Origin: Bacillus sp. REN3
GTDB taxonomy: Bacteria > Bacillota > Bacilli > Bacillales > Cytobacillaceae
Reading direction: 5' to 3'
NCBI RefSeq assembly: GCF_017912555.1
Contig: NZ_JAERSD010000018.1
Location: forward strand, 24,841-88,840
DNA length: 64,000 nt
Shown piece by piece: positions 1 to 9,038 of the stretch (positions within the stretch are counted from its first letter, which is position 1; each line of letters opens with the position of its first letter). The notes beneath the pieces were generated by a model. That model did not search any database, was not told the origin of the DNA, and saw only the letters and a program-made list of their open reading frames with translations. The translations under genes and the position numbers were made by a program.

Positions 1-443
1 TGTAATTCGAAAAGGTGCCTGGTGACAAGCATGTTCTCACAAACGAGCGGACCTAATGCATCTGGCGTGACGTTCCAATTCCCAAGGCCAACCACCAGGC
101 AGGTAGCATCCTTTTTAATCCCCTCCTGGGAGATAAAGTCAGCAAATTCAGAAGCAAATACTTTCTGGACCTTTCCTTGAAGCTCGGTATCCTGCTGTCT
201 GATCCCGATCATCTCGATGGTCAGGTACTTTCCCTGCTTTTTGCCGATATTCTTTTCTCCTTCGGCAGTCACCTCAACCAGGGAAAGTTTTATATCATTC
301 ACTTCTCTTTCTTTTATGATGACGCCATCAATCTGCGAAACATCTTTTTGGTCATGGACCAGCCCTTCCAGCACCATTTCCCTTGCTTCGACAGCCAGGT
401 CAGTCCTAACCGAATACAGGCTTAAGTCTGGTGATTCATTCAT
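1..443 (-). CDS. gpr: Germination protease Gpr (N-terminal part, cut by window edge)
   Basis: Spore germination protease that degrades the small acid-soluble spore proteins (SASPs) when the spore returns to growth; made as a zymogen in the forespore. The visible 147 residues read SVRTDLAVEA near the N terminus, the self-cleavage/substrate-like motif of the family, and later GLGNWNVTPDALGP and ENLLVTRHLF-like blocks typical of Gpr. The start is the ATG at 443, eight bases after a GGAGGA ribosome site; an upstream in-frame ATG at 452 sits too close to that site. It runs leftward out of the window, so the C-terminal part (usual length about 370 residues) is not seen. It lies next to rpsT as in Bacillus subtilis. 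Confidence 0.93.
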   Translation of the reverse strand, partial: MNESPDLSLYSVRTDLAVEAREMVLEGLVHDQKDVSQIDGVIIKEREVNDIKLSLVEVTAEGEKNIGKKQGKYLTIEMIGIRQQDTELQGKVQKVFASEFADFISQEGIKKDATCLVVGLGNWNVTPDALGPLVCENMLVTRHLFEL

Positions 444-672
444 AATTCCCATTCCTCCAGGTGCAATTTGACTGCTAAAACAGCATACTATTTCCTATCT
501 TTTCCTTCTTCTGCAAAAATAATTCACATTATGCCTTCGGGAAAAAATTACGGAGAGTATTGCATTATTAACACCTGTTTGATAAAATATCATTTGTTCT
601 TAATAAATAAGAAGCGTACTGGAAATGTCGAGTTCCATAAAATTCTCGATGCTTTTTTAGGAGGTGAACGGA

Positions 673-933
673 ATGCCAAACATTAAATCTGCCATCAAAC
701 GTGTGAAAACGAATGAAGCAAGCAAAGCACAAAATATTACTGTGAAATCTTCTATGCGCACAGCAGTTAAAAAAGCTGAAGCAGCAATCGTGAACAACGA
801 TGAGAACGCGAAAGCATCTTACGCTGAAGCAGTCAGCAAGCTTGATAAAGCTGCAGGGAAAGGTCTTATCCACAAAAACGCAGCTTCCCGCAAGAAAGCC
901 CGTTTAATGAAAAAATTAAACGCTAACGGCTAA
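673..933 (+). CDS. rpsT: 30S ribosomal protein S20
   Basis: Small-subunit ribosomal protein that binds 16S rRNA. The 86-residue product is very rich in lysine and alanine and begins MPNIKSAIKRVKTNEAS, the S20 signature, ending with ASRKKARLMKKLN. The ATG at 673 is preferred over the in-frame GTG at 664, because a full AGGAGGTG ribosome site ends just before it. It is divergent from gpr and convergent with holA, the arrangement in B. subtilis, and is followed by a strong hairpin terminator. Confidence 0.98.
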   Translation: MPNIKSAIKRVKTNEASKAQNITVKSSMRTAVKKAEAAIVNNDENAKASYAEAVSKLDKAAGKGLIHKNAASRKKARLMKKLNANG

Positions 934-948
934 TTTAAATTATCGATA

Positions 949-977
949 AAAAAACGACCGTAGCGGTCGTTTTTTTA
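949..977. terminator. Bidirectional terminator between rpsT and holA
   Basis: Stem CGACCG/CGGTCG with a 3-base TAG loop, flanked by A-run on the left and T-run on the right, so it can end transcripts from both sides. It overlaps the stop codon of holA. Confidence 0.9.
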
Positions 978-1997
978 TTTTCTGCTGTTGATTTGAAAAA
1001 GGATCATCTCGATCAGCATCTCTTTTTTCATCCCGCCTGTTTTCATCTGATAGTCCGCATCGGCCAGCATTTTAATGATCCTGGTCAGCTCTTCATCACG
1101 GAATGAATTAGCTTGTCCGGCCGCCAGCTTCACCCTGAATGGATGGATTTTAAGCGCTGTCGCAATTTGCTGCTGACCGTATCCCTTTCTTGACAGTTCC
1201 TTTACCTGGTAAATAAGTCTGAATTGGCCGGAAAGTACAGACAGGATTTTGATCGGTTCTTCATTTTGTTTCAATAAGTCATAATAAATGCGCAACGCTG
1301 CCTCGACATTGCGATTGACAACCTTGTCAACCAGGGAGAAGATGTTCTGTTCGAGAGACCTTGAAGTAAGCCGATCAACAATCTCATGGGTAATCGTCTG
1401 TGAATCCCCGGCATACAGGGCAAGTTTATCAATTTCCGATGTCAGCATAAACAAGTTTGTGCCCGAAAGCGCCAATAAAAGTTCTGCAGCATTTTCCTCG
1501 ATAACTACTCTGTTTGCTGCTGCCCTTTCTCTGATCCACACTTTCAATTCCTGTTCTGTTAATTTTTTCGCCTCGATTACCGCTGCCATTCGTTTCAATT
1601 CCTTCGTGATTTTCTTCCGCTCATCAAGTTTTTCGTACGGCGCAGAAAAAACCACGATGGAATAAGGTGCAGGGTGAGAAAGGTATTCCTCCATTTTCTT
1701 AAGATTGTGTTCCGTTTTGCCTTTAGACTTCTCGGATGTTAGAAATTGCGGGTTCTGCAGGATGACCAGCCTTGTCTCCCCCATGAAAGGGAAGGTTTCG
1801 GCATCCTCAAGTGCCGCCTCGACGGGGGTCTCTTCCAAATCGTAAACCGATAAATTAAAGTCTTTTTGATCTTCCTCCAAAACATGGTCAACCAGCAATT
1901 GCTTCGTTTCATTTATAAGAAAAGCTTCCGTTCCATATAGTAAATAAACAGGTTCAAACTGTTTATTCCTGATTTTTTTCCAATTGTCCAATACCAA
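975..1997 (-). CDS. holA: DNA polymerase III delta subunit
   Basis: Clamp-loader delta subunit (YqeN of B. subtilis), which opens the beta clamp during replication. 340 residues, the usual length. It begins MVLDNWKKI..PVYLLYGTEAFLINE, matching the family N terminus (PVYLLYG-E..L), and carries the long helical C-terminal part with ILSVLSGQFRLIYQVKEL. The start is taken as TTG at 1997, aligned with the MVFDVWK start of the homologue; a second TTG at 1991 is better spaced from AAGGA and cannot be excluded. Stands alone between rpsT and yqzM, minus strand. Confidence 0.93.
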   Translation of the reverse strand: MVLDNWKKIRNKQFEPVYLLYGTEAFLINETKQLLVDHVLEEDQKDFNLSVYDLEETPVEAALEDAETFPFMGETRLVILQNPQFLTSEKSKGKTEHNLKKMEEYLSHPAPYSIVVFSAPYEKLDERKKITKELKRMAAVIEAKKLTEQELKVWIRERAAANRVVIEENAAELLLALSGTNLFMLTSEIDKLALYAGDSQTITHEIVDRLTSRSLEQNIFSLVDKVVNRNVEAALRIYYDLLKQNEEPIKILSVLSGQFRLIYQVKELSRKGYGQQQIATALKIHPFRVKLAAGQANSFRDEELTRIIKMLADADYQMKTGGMKKEMLIEMILFQINSRK

Positions 1998-2322
1998 TGT
2001 CCTTCGCTCCGATCAATACAGTTTTCCTACCCTTATGGTAAAGAAGCGAGGACATTTTGACAAGCATTCTAAGGGAATTGGCAGTTCCTTGCCCGCCAAT
2101 TCCCTTATTTATATTGAACGCTGGAATATAAGGCCCGGGATACTTATATTGCAGCGGTACATCTTTTGTAAGATTATTTTTGCCCACGAAGGGAAATGTA
2201 TTTGTGACAACTCTTGTCAATTAGGCAGTTGGGGCTTTTTTTATAAAGGAAGGCAATGCGAAGAATACTGGATTTTTAAAATGAAATCGCTTATACTATT
2301 AAGGAAATAGGGGGGGTTGACT
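1998..2322. other. Intergenic stretch between holA and yqzM
   Basis: 325 bases with no convincing gene. An 85-codon minus-strand frame is open here, but it overlaps the holA start, has no ribosome site and resembles nothing known. The stretch should hold the divergent promoters of holA and yqzM. Confidence 0.5.
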
Positions 2323-2457
2323 GTGAACGAATTTGAAAAGAATGTCCAAAGCAATCGCAATGACGCCGTTGACTCTGGTGTAGGGTTCATTGTTTCTTTT
2401 GGATTCTTTGCAACAATGTTCATCATTGCCACGGTTGTTCAGCTAATCGGCAGTTAA
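2323..2457 (+). CDS. yqzM: YqzM family small membrane protein
   Basis: A 44-residue protein, MNEFEKNVQSNRNDAVDSG at the N terminus followed by one hydrophobic segment (about residues 20-42). It is nearly identical in length and pattern to B. subtilis YqzM, which sits in the same place between holA and comEC. Start is GTG at 2323 behind a GGGGGG-rich ribosome site. Function unknown; presumably inserted in the membrane. Confidence 0.9.
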   Translation: MNEFEKNVQSNRNDAVDSGVGFIVSFGFFATMFIIATVVQLIGS

Positions 2458-2487
2458 TAATGAAGGCTACATAGGATAAAATGACGG

Positions 2488-2517
2488 AGACTGCATACGA
2501 TGGTGCAGTCTTTTTCC
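2488..2517 (+). terminator. Terminator after yqzM
   Basis: Stem AGACTGCA/TGCAGTCT with an 8-base loop followed by a T-rich run. Confidence 0.85.
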
Positions 2518-2550
2518 TTTTTTGCTTATCAAGCTTTCTTATGATCTATG

Positions 2551-4890
2551 TTATGGAAGTTGCGTGCTGAACGTTCCAATTTCTCCTTTGAATCTGTAAA
2601 TGATCGCTCCATTTTCGTCCGTCCTGTAAATCCGGATGCCGCTTTCCCTCAGCCTGTCCAGAATCTCGCTGCTGGGATGGCCGTATCTGTTCTTCTTTTT
2701 TACCGATATGACAGCGTAATCCGGCCGCAGCCTATCAAGGAATCCAGCAGAGGTTGACGTTTTGCTCCCATGATGCCCCACCTTCAGGACATCTGTGCCA
2801 AGCTGGGGATATCTCCTTAGGAGGGCAGCTTCCCCTTCCGTTCCCAGGTCTCCTGTGAACAGCCACTGCTTTCCCGAGATGTCTGCGAGCATGACAATCG
2901 AGTTTTCATTCCTGTCCGCGTTTTCCCCAGAAGGGTTCATCAACCTGAATTTCCCGCCGGGTGAAGTCCATGCTGTTCCATCACCGCCGAAATAAAGGGG
3001 GACTTTTTTCTTCCGCGCCAATTTGATGATTTCTTCCTCAAGGGCTGAACGATCAACGTACCGCGGCATGACGATTTGTCCAATCCCAATCTCCTCAATC
3101 AGTGCAGCTGCACCACCGATATGATCAGCATCCCCATGCGTCAAAATCAACTTGTCAAGCTTTCGGATCCCTTTGCTTTTCAAAAGCGGCAAGACAGTAT
3201 CCTTCCCGGGATCGAACCCTTCTCTTCGTTCCTTCCAATCCTCGGCGCCAAAACTGATGACACCCCCCGTATCAATAAGATAATTCCCTTTGTTGAATGG
3301 CATGCGAATCAAAATGCTATCTCCTTGTCCAACATCAAGAAAAATGATTTCTCCATAAGGATTGATATAAGGAACTGCTACCTGCAGCAATAGGGGAATG
3401 ACAGGAAAAAGATAGAAAAGCGGTGGCGGTTGACGTTTCTGAATTCTTATTTTTTCCCATTTCAAGAAAAAGAGCCAAATGGCCGCGACCAAGGATATCA
3501 TTACCATTTTTCCAGGCTTGCCAATGGTCATCATGGCACCTGGGACTTCTGAAAGTGAAATGGAAAGCACATTAACAAGGTGGATGGCTTTTTCCAGTAA
3601 ACCAAAAAAAGTTGCGGGCGGGACTCCAGTAAGCGTGAAAATAAAATACCCAAGCAGTACCAGCGGCAGTAAAATAAAGGAAAATAAAGGGATGAACAAG
3701 AGGTTTGCAAGGAGGGAAATGGCAGACAATTCAAAGTAAGAGTAGAGGATAATCGGCATCGCTGCTAACTGGGCAACAAACGAAACGGCAGCAATTTGCG
3801 TGAGATAATGCCTAAACGTCGAAAGTATTTTTTTTGCTGACACAATCAGGGCAAAGCTTACGGAAAAAGAGAGTTGGAAGCCTGTATCATATACGAGCTT
3901 TGGGTTGACGATCAACGACAGCATGAACGCGATTGATATAGCGTCGAAAGGTGGAAGCTTTATGCGGAAACGACGGGCACCTATGAGCAGAATCAGCATT
4001 CCTGCAGCCCTTACTACAGGAGGAGCAAGTCCGCTTATGACCGTGTAGACTGGAAGAGCCAGAATTAATAGCAGTTCGGACATTTCCTTTGACAGACCTG
4101 TCCTGATCAAAAGAAAATAAAACATACCAGCCATCAAAGCAATATGCAGGCCCGAGATCGCAAGAAGATGGATGATGCCAATTTTCCTGTATGAGCTTTC
4201 TGTCTGAGGGTTGATCAAGTTTCTGTCACCAAAAATAAGAGCGATGGAAAGAGCTGCTGTCTCTGCTGGATAGCTTTCTTCAATCATAGTGATTTCCTTT
4301 TGCCTAAATCTCTTCAACTTTGTCAGCGTATTATCCGAAGCATCCAGACAGCTGCCAGGCTCAAGGCTTTCAACATTGAATGTCCAGTAGATCCCTTGGC
4401 GTTCCAGATAGTTTTTATAATCAAAAGCGTTGGGGTTTCTTGCCACTGAAGGAGACTCAAGCGAGCCTTCTGCTTTACAGGCAGTCCCCGGCAGCAGCAT
4501 CTTTCTTATTAGCAATTTTTCCTCTTTCGACTTTATTCTGTATCGTATGGCAATCCTTTCTTTTTCTGGGTAAGTATCGGCATAGGCAAAAAAAATGTCC
4601 CCGTCCACTTTCATTTTATCCTTGACCACAAAACGGAATACTGTTTCATCCCCTGTATAACTTGAAACCGCCCCTTGCTCTTCAATAAAACCCGCCACCA
4701 CAAAAGTCAGGTAGCAGGCCCCAAGCAAATAGACGAAATAGTCGGGGGACTGTTTATATTTCTTCAACAGGAGGATTGCCGCAAACGACAAGCCTCCATA
4801 GAGAACAGCATCTTCAAAAACAGTCAACAGCCCCATTAATGATATCAAAGCGAAGTAAAAGAGATTGCCTTTTATGGAAACTCTATTCAT
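2551..4890 (-). CDS. comEC: DNA internalization competence protein ComEC/Rec2
   Basis: Membrane channel that carries single-stranded DNA across the cytoplasmic membrane during transformation. 779 residues, normal length. N-terminal hydrophobic segments and a DUF4131/OB-like region, then the Competence domain with many membrane helices (about residues 200-470, including HLLAISGLHIALMAG), then a metallo-beta-lactamase-like domain with FLDVGQGDSILI and the metal site LTHGDADHIGG near residue 585, and VLKVGHHGSKTSTS further on. Last gene of the comE operon on the minus strand, after comEB. Intact, so DNA uptake capacity is plausible. Confidence 0.97.
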   Translation of the reverse strand: MNRVSIKGNLFYFALISLMGLLTVFEDAVLYGGLSFAAILLLKKYKQSPDYFVYLLGACYLTFVVAGFIEEQGAVSSYTGDETVFRFVVKDKMKVDGDIFFAYADTYPEKERIAIRYRIKSKEEKLLIRKMLLPGTACKAEGSLESPSVARNPNAFDYKNYLERQGIYWTFNVESLEPGSCLDASDNTLTKLKRFRQKEITMIEESYPAETAALSIALIFGDRNLINPQTESSYRKIGIIHLLAISGLHIALMAGMFYFLLIRTGLSKEMSELLLILALPVYTVISGLAPPVVRAAGMLILLIGARRFRIKLPPFDAISIAFMLSLIVNPKLVYDTGFQLSFSVSFALIVSAKKILSTFRHYLTQIAAVSFVAQLAAMPIILYSYFELSAISLLANLLFIPLFSFILLPLVLLGYFIFTLTGVPPATFFGLLEKAIHLVNVLSISLSEVPGAMMTIGKPGKMVMISLVAAIWLFFLKWEKIRIQKRQPPPLFYLFPVIPLLLQVAVPYINPYGEIIFLDVGQGDSILIRMPFNKGNYLIDTGGVISFGAEDWKERREGFDPGKDTVLPLLKSKGIRKLDKLILTHGDADHIGGAAALIEEIGIGQIVMPRYVDRSALEEEIIKLARKKKVPLYFGGDGTAWTSPGGKFRLMNPSGENADRNENSIVMLADISGKQWLFTGDLGTEGEAALLRRYPQLGTDVLKVGHHGSKTSTSAGFLDRLRPDYAVISVKKKNRYGHPSSEILDRLRESGIRIYRTDENGAIIYRFKGEIGTFSTQLP

Positions 4891-4923
4891 TGTCTGTGGC
4901 TCTTTTCTTGATTATTTCGGCTC

Positions 4924-5355
4924 TTATTGTTGCTCACTCTGGCCCTTAGGCATATGGACAACCTCGACATCCCGCAGAAAGATCTCATTCCATTTATTTG
5001 GGTAGGCATTGCGGTAAACAATCCTGGCCACTCCAGCCTGGGCTAGGGTCTTGGCGCATTTTTCACATGGCTCATGCGTTACGAACGCTGTTGCTCCCTT
5101 CAATAGTTTCCTATCCGCATGCAGCACGGCATTTTCTTCTGCATGAAGGGTCCTGATGCACCTTCCCTGTTCATTGATCAGACAGCCAACATCTTCACAG
5201 TGATCATGTCCATGGATTGAACCATTGTAGCCCGTCGACACAATATGTTTTTCTTTTACGATCACGCAGCCTACGTGCAGTCTCGGACATGTTGATCTTG
5301 TCCCGACTTCATCCGCGATATCCAAAAAATATTCATCCCAGCTTTTCCTTTTCAT
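4924..5355 (-). CDS. comEB: dCMP deaminase / late competence protein ComEB
   Basis: Zinc-dependent deoxycytidylate deaminase giving dUMP for thymidylate synthesis. 143 residues with the two zinc motifs HAEENAV and PCEKC and an additional HxxxxCEDVGC metal-site segment. It is shorter than the B. subtilis protein (189 residues as I recall), lacking the C-terminal tail, but all catalytic residues are present. Start ATG at 5355 after GGGGGG. Lies between comEA and comEC in the comE operon; in B. subtilis it is not needed for transformation. Confidence 0.95.
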   Translation of the reverse strand: MKRKSWDEYFLDIADEVGTRSTCPRLHVGCVIVKEKHIVSTGYNGSIHGHDHCEDVGCLINEQGRCIRTLHAEENAVLHADRKLLKGATAFVTHEPCEKCAKTLAQAGVARIVYRNAYPNKWNEIFLRDVEVVHMPKGQSEQQ

Positions 5356-5443
5356 GCAAAACCCCCCGTTAAATCAAATATTGCCTATGGCTTGTCTTTT
5401 ATAAGTGTAAAGCTTTATTTTAAAGAGTTCAATTTCTATATCA

Positions 5444-6058
5444 TTAGTTCACGGAAATTGAATCCTTCAGTTTTTCAAATGTTTTGTCCCCTATGCCACT
5501 GATTGATTTCAGATCATCAACAGTTTTAAAGTTACCATTTGTTTCCCTGTATTCAATAATCGCTGCGGCTTTGGAAGGGCCGATCCCAGGAAGCGTTTCA
5601 AGTTCATTAGCGGAAGCGCGGTTCAGGTTAACCGTTTGTTTTTTCCCTGGCTGAGGTGCCGCCTGGCTGTCGATCGGGTTCACTGCCTCCTCTCCTTTCC
5701 TTGGGATATAGACGGACATTTCATCATTTACATGCATCGCAAAATTGATTGTCGAGGTATCAGCCTCTTTTGAAAGTCCTCCAGCGATTTCAATCAGGTC
5801 GATGATACGGCTACCATCAGCAATCTCATATACACCAGGGTGGACAACAGCCCCCTTTATATCCGCCATCATGGTGACAGGCTCATTCTCCGCTGCTGCC
5901 CGTTCCGCTGGAGGTCCGGCAACAGCTTCCCCCGTGATCGGGGCAATCTCTTCCATCTGCGCCAGGTCTCTTCCAGGGGTGAGTGAAGAATAGAAGAAAA
6001 ATGCAACAGCAGCAAAGCCGGCGAGCAAGTAAAATTTATGTTCTTTTATCCAGTCCAT
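5444..6058 (-). CDS. comEA: Competence DNA receptor ComEA
   Basis: Membrane-anchored DNA-binding receptor of the transformation machinery. 204 residues: one N-terminal membrane anchor (about residues 9-25), an SLBB domain (about 65-120, with VHPGVYEIADGSRIIDLIEIAGG), a linker, and a C-terminal double helix-hairpin-helix domain (about 143-204, with LNRASANELETLPGIGPSKA). First gene of the comEA-comEB-comEC operon, divergent from comER. Confidence 0.96.
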   Translation of the reverse strand: MDWIKEHKFYLLAGFAAVAFFFYSSLTPGRDLAQMEEIAPITGEAVAGPPAERAAAENEPVTMMADIKGAVVHPGVYEIADGSRIIDLIEIAGGLSKEADTSTINFAMHVNDEMSVYIPRKGEEAVNPIDSQAAPQPGKKQTVNLNRASANELETLPGIGPSKAAAIIEYRETNGNFKTVDDLKSISGIGDKTFEKLKDSISVN

Positions 6059-6147
6059 ACAACGACAGCACCTTTCATCTTGTCATATTCTAAAAGTTAC
6101 AAACATAAGGTTATAGGAGAAAATAACGAATGGAGGGGGGAAGGGTT

Positions 6148-6972
6148 GTGAAAATAGGGATAATTGGAACAGGGAATATGGGGAGAATTCTTGCTGAATC
6201 TCTACTTGATGGGAATGCCGTACCTCCTTCTTCAATGCTGATCACAAACAGGACTTTGGCAAAAGCAGAAGAAATCCAAAAGGGCTATCCCGGAATCCAA
6301 GTGGTTAAAACCGGATTGGAAACAGCAAGGCAGGCTGATGCCATTTTCCTCTGCGTCAAGCCCCATCAAATGGGTGAATTGCTCGATGCTATCAAACCTG
6401 TTCTAACGAAGGATAAATGTGTCATCTCCATCACCAGCCCGATAAGCGTACGGCAAATAGAAAAAAAGGTCGCGTGTTCCGTAGCTAGGATCATACCAAG
6501 TATCACAAACAGAGGTCTATCCGGTGTTTCACTTTTCACTTATGGTGAAAGCTGCAGCAATGAATGGCGAGCCGGTCTATATAGTCTTTTTGAAAGGATT
6601 TCTGTACCTGTGGAAATCGAGGAAAACATCACGAGAGTAGCTTCTGACATTGTCAGTTGCGGCCCTGCGTTTTTCAGCCATCTTGTCCAGAGTTTCATAA
6701 ACGCCGCAGTCAAAGAGACTGAAATCAGCCACGAGGCTGCAACAACATTAGCGACTGAGATGCTGATCGGACTTGGAGAACTGTTAAGGAAAAATTATTA
6801 CACATTGCCAACCTTGCAGGAAAAGGTATGTGTGAAGGGCGGGATTACAGGAGAAGGAATCAAGGTGCTAGAACGTGAAACAGGGGATATGTTTGAGCAG
6901 CTGTTCCGGGCGACACATAGAAAATTCGAGGAAGATCTTGAAAAGGCGAGGGAGGCATTCAATAATCAATAA
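6148..6972 (+). CDS. comER: ComER, pyrroline-5-carboxylate-reductase-like protein
   Basis: Late competence protein ComER, a member of the ProC-like NAD(P)-binding family. The N terminus has the Rossmann motif IGIIGTGNMG and the C terminus the proC-type GGITGEGIKVLE. Start is taken as GTG at 6148 after GGAGGGG, giving 274 residues, the family length; an ATG at 6130 lies inside the ribosome site. Divergent from comEA. Catalytic activity of ComER itself has not been firmly shown as far as I know. Confidence 0.92.
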   Translation: MKIGIIGTGNMGRILAESLLDGNAVPPSSMLITNRTLAKAEEIQKGYPGIQVVKTGLETARQADAIFLCVKPHQMGELLDAIKPVLTKDKCVISITSPISVRQIEKKVACSVARIIPSITNRGLSGVSLFTYGESCSNEWRAGLYSLFERISVPVEIEENITRVASDIVSCGPAFFSHLVQSFINAAVKETEISHEAATTLATEMLIGLGELLRKNYYTLPTLQEKVCVKGGITGEGIKVLERETGDMFEQLFRATHRKFEEDLEKAREAFNNQ

Positions 6973-7585
6973 TTCTCCATCGATCTTGAAAATCCTGCAT
7001 GTTTTTTAAAATAATCACCAATTTTCATAAAAAACTCTAACTATTTTCAAGAGCCCAACGTTCTGATTAGTTGATAAAGAAGTTAACTTTGAACCAAATT
7101 TGATTTGCTTGATTGACCAGAATGCTAAGTTCCTTCAATCATTTACACTTTTGTCATTTTCTACGGTATGGTGCAGCCACATCTTCAGGTGTGATTAGCC
7201 TGGAATCGCAGGCCCCCATGGCCATATTACCCGCCCTTCTAAAAAAGATACTGAAGCAGATAGGAGAATAAAGAGGTAAAAACAGAATTCAGGAACAAGA
7301 AAAAAGCTGTCATTATTCCAATACAAGGAAAAATGACAGCTTTTTCTGTTCAACAAGGAAAGCCAAAAAATCGGCAGATCTCTTCGGTAGCCACAAGCTA
7401 TACAACCGCGTTTTTTGCTTCTTTATTATTAGTTTCCAGATAGCATCATAAATAACTTTACATTTATTTGGTGAACTTTCATTATACAAACGGCCTCGCT
7501 CGCAAGTTGGAAAAAGGAACAGGTCATTTTTCAACCTGCCCCTTGTTTTTTTCTATAGAGTGCCTTTATAGAACTTTTCGCCAAA
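6973..7585. other. Intergenic stretch at the left edge of the DMSO-reductase insert
   Basis: 613 bases without a convincing gene. It holds a hairpin with T-run at 7299-7345 and a second GGAACAGGT/ACCTG-type stem near 7513-7555. A minus-strand frame at 7313-7534 runs through both hairpins and is not believed. Confidence 0.5.
7299..7345. terminator. Terminator hairpin between comER and the dms-type operon
   Basis: AAAAAGCTGTCATT pairs with AATGACAGCTTTTT around a short loop; A-run before and T-run after suit termination from both directions. Confidence 0.85.
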
Positions 7586-8422
7586 TTATGCTCCTATTAC
7601 ATAAAATACATAGCGACTGATTCCTTCGGCAGCCAGGACTGCTATCAATGCTGCAACCGACAGGAATTGAGATATTCTATTCCTTGATGAATAAGTTAAA
7701 TATCCCAGTAACCCGACTCCTAAAATCACAACAATCCAACGGATTCCTACAATCATTTGATATCCTTCCAAAACGGTTTTAACTGTATTGCCATTAATCA
7801 TCATGATCTCAAAGTTCCCTAAAGAATATAGGGCCACACCAACAGCTTCTATGCTGATTCCAACCACTGCTATAAAAAATGCGATTTTCGTCATTTTAGT
7901 TGCTGGACTTTCACTATTAAGCGCAGGAGCAATCAACCCTACAATGAGAACTGCTCCCAGAGTAAAACAACTCCCAAAAAAAGCTAAATATGTATGGATG
8001 TGATTCCATCCATTCACCAAAGTCTCAGAATAGACCACTCCCATGGAAAAGACTGATCCCAGGCCAATTATTGTCGATAAAAAAAGTAAAATCGTATTTA
8101 CTTTCCTTCGTACTAAAGCAAGACCCGTTGTCATACATGTAAAACCAATAAAAGTTCCGGTTGATATTATTTCTCGGCTCATCCAAGAAGAACCCATGCC
8201 TCTGACTGCATGAAAGGAATTTTCAATCGAACCCAAATGGGCAAAAGAGGCTGCCAGTCCTGCCAGTGATAAAATTGAAACTACTATTAAAGGCTGTCTC
8301 AACAGTGGATAAGTATCAGTATGGATTTTCACATTTATCCTTTGAAATATCCATAAAATCAATACGCCCCCCACAGCAGCCTGTATAAATATAGTGAAAA
8401 TCAGTAATGGCCATTCATGCAT
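7586..8422 (-). CDS. DMSO-reductase-type membrane anchor subunit (DmsC family)
   Basis: Integral membrane subunit that takes electrons from menaquinol and passes them to the iron-sulfur subunit. 278 residues with about eight hydrophobic segments and the DmsC-like N terminus MHEWPLLIFTIFIQAAVGG and a SFAHLGS histidine segment. Start ATG at 8422 after GGGAGGG. Last gene of a four-gene minus-strand operon (chaperone, catalytic, iron-sulfur, anchor). The enzyme's substrate (DMSO, TMAO or another oxide) cannot be told from this subunit. Confidence 0.9.
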   Translation of the reverse strand: MHEWPLLIFTIFIQAAVGGVLILWIFQRINVKIHTDTYPLLRQPLIVVSILSLAGLAASFAHLGSIENSFHAVRGMGSSWMSREIISTGTFIGFTCMTTGLALVRRKVNTILLFLSTIIGLGSVFSMGVVYSETLVNGWNHIHTYLAFFGSCFTLGAVLIVGLIAPALNSESPATKMTKIAFFIAVVGISIEAVGVALYSLGNFEIMMINGNTVKTVLEGYQMIVGIRWIVVILGVGLLGYLTYSSRNRISQFLSVAALIAVLAAEGISRYVFYVIGA

Positions 8423-8436
8423 CTTTATTCCCTCCC

Positions 8437-9012
8437 TTAGATGGTGGCATTCCTATGTGGGGTAATTACGATATTTGGGCTCGTAATCGACGGTTTTGGC
8501 ATACCTTTTATCTGGTTGGTGGTGCCATACTTTTTTCGTAACTCTTCAATCGGCCCTACTTCTATTGCTCGCATCGGACATGCTCCTACACATGCAGGCC
8601 CTTCCCCTTTTTCCTGAAGGTCTATACACATATTACATTTCGTCATTTTTCCTAATTTCTCGCTGTACTGCGGGGCTTCATACGGGCAATTCCAGACACA
8701 ATATTTACAGCCGATACAGCGGTTGTGATCAACAACTACCACTCCGTCTTCAGTTCGTTTATGCATGGCTCCAGTAGGACACCCTTTTACGCATTTAGGA
8801 TCTTTACAATGGTTGCATGATATGGATAAGAAAAACGCCTGGATATTTTGGACAATAGCATCACCGTTTTTTGAGTAATCACCAGCTTCAAAAGAGTATA
8901 CACGCCTAAAATTTCTTCCGACCTCTAGATCATTCTTATCCTTACAAGCAACAACGCATGCCTTGCAACCTGTACATACTTCCTGATTTAAATAAAAACC
9001 AAGTTGAGACAC
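8437..9012 (-). CDS. DMSO-reductase-type iron-sulfur subunit (DmsB family)
   Basis: Electron-transfer subunit with four [4Fe-4S] clusters. 191 residues with four cysteine groups: CTGCKACVVAC (about 15-25), CNHCKDPKCVKGCP (about 65-78), CIGCKYCVWNCP (about 98-109) and a last group CNMC..CVGACP (about 126-145). Start is GTG at 9012, well placed after AGGGAGG. It follows the catalytic gene and precedes the anchor, the usual dmsABC order. Confidence 0.95.
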   Translation of the reverse strand: MSQLGFYLNQEVCTGCKACVVACKDKNDLEVGRNFRRVYSFEAGDYSKNGDAIVQNIQAFFLSISCNHCKDPKCVKGCPTGAMHKRTEDGVVVVDHNRCIGCKYCVWNCPYEAPQYSEKLGKMTKCNMCIDLQEKGEGPACVGACPMRAIEVGPIEELRKKYGTTNQIKGMPKPSITSPNIVITPHRNATI

Positions 9013-9038
9013 TTCTCTTTCCTCCCTCTAAAAAAGTC

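Noticed and set aside
1963..2220. 85-codon minus-strand frame upstream of holA
   Set aside because: Overlaps the holA start, lacks a ribosome site and covers the expected promoter region.
7138..7290. Stretch that looked like a riboswitch or gene remnant near the molybdoenzyme operon
   Set aside because: It did not match the molybdenum-cofactor riboswitch as I know it, and a 23-codon minus frame (MAMGACDSRLITPEDVAAPY) could not be placed in any family.
7313..7534. 73-codon minus-strand frame between comER and the reductase operon
   Set aside because: It runs through two terminator-like hairpins, has no ribosome site and no recognisable sequence.
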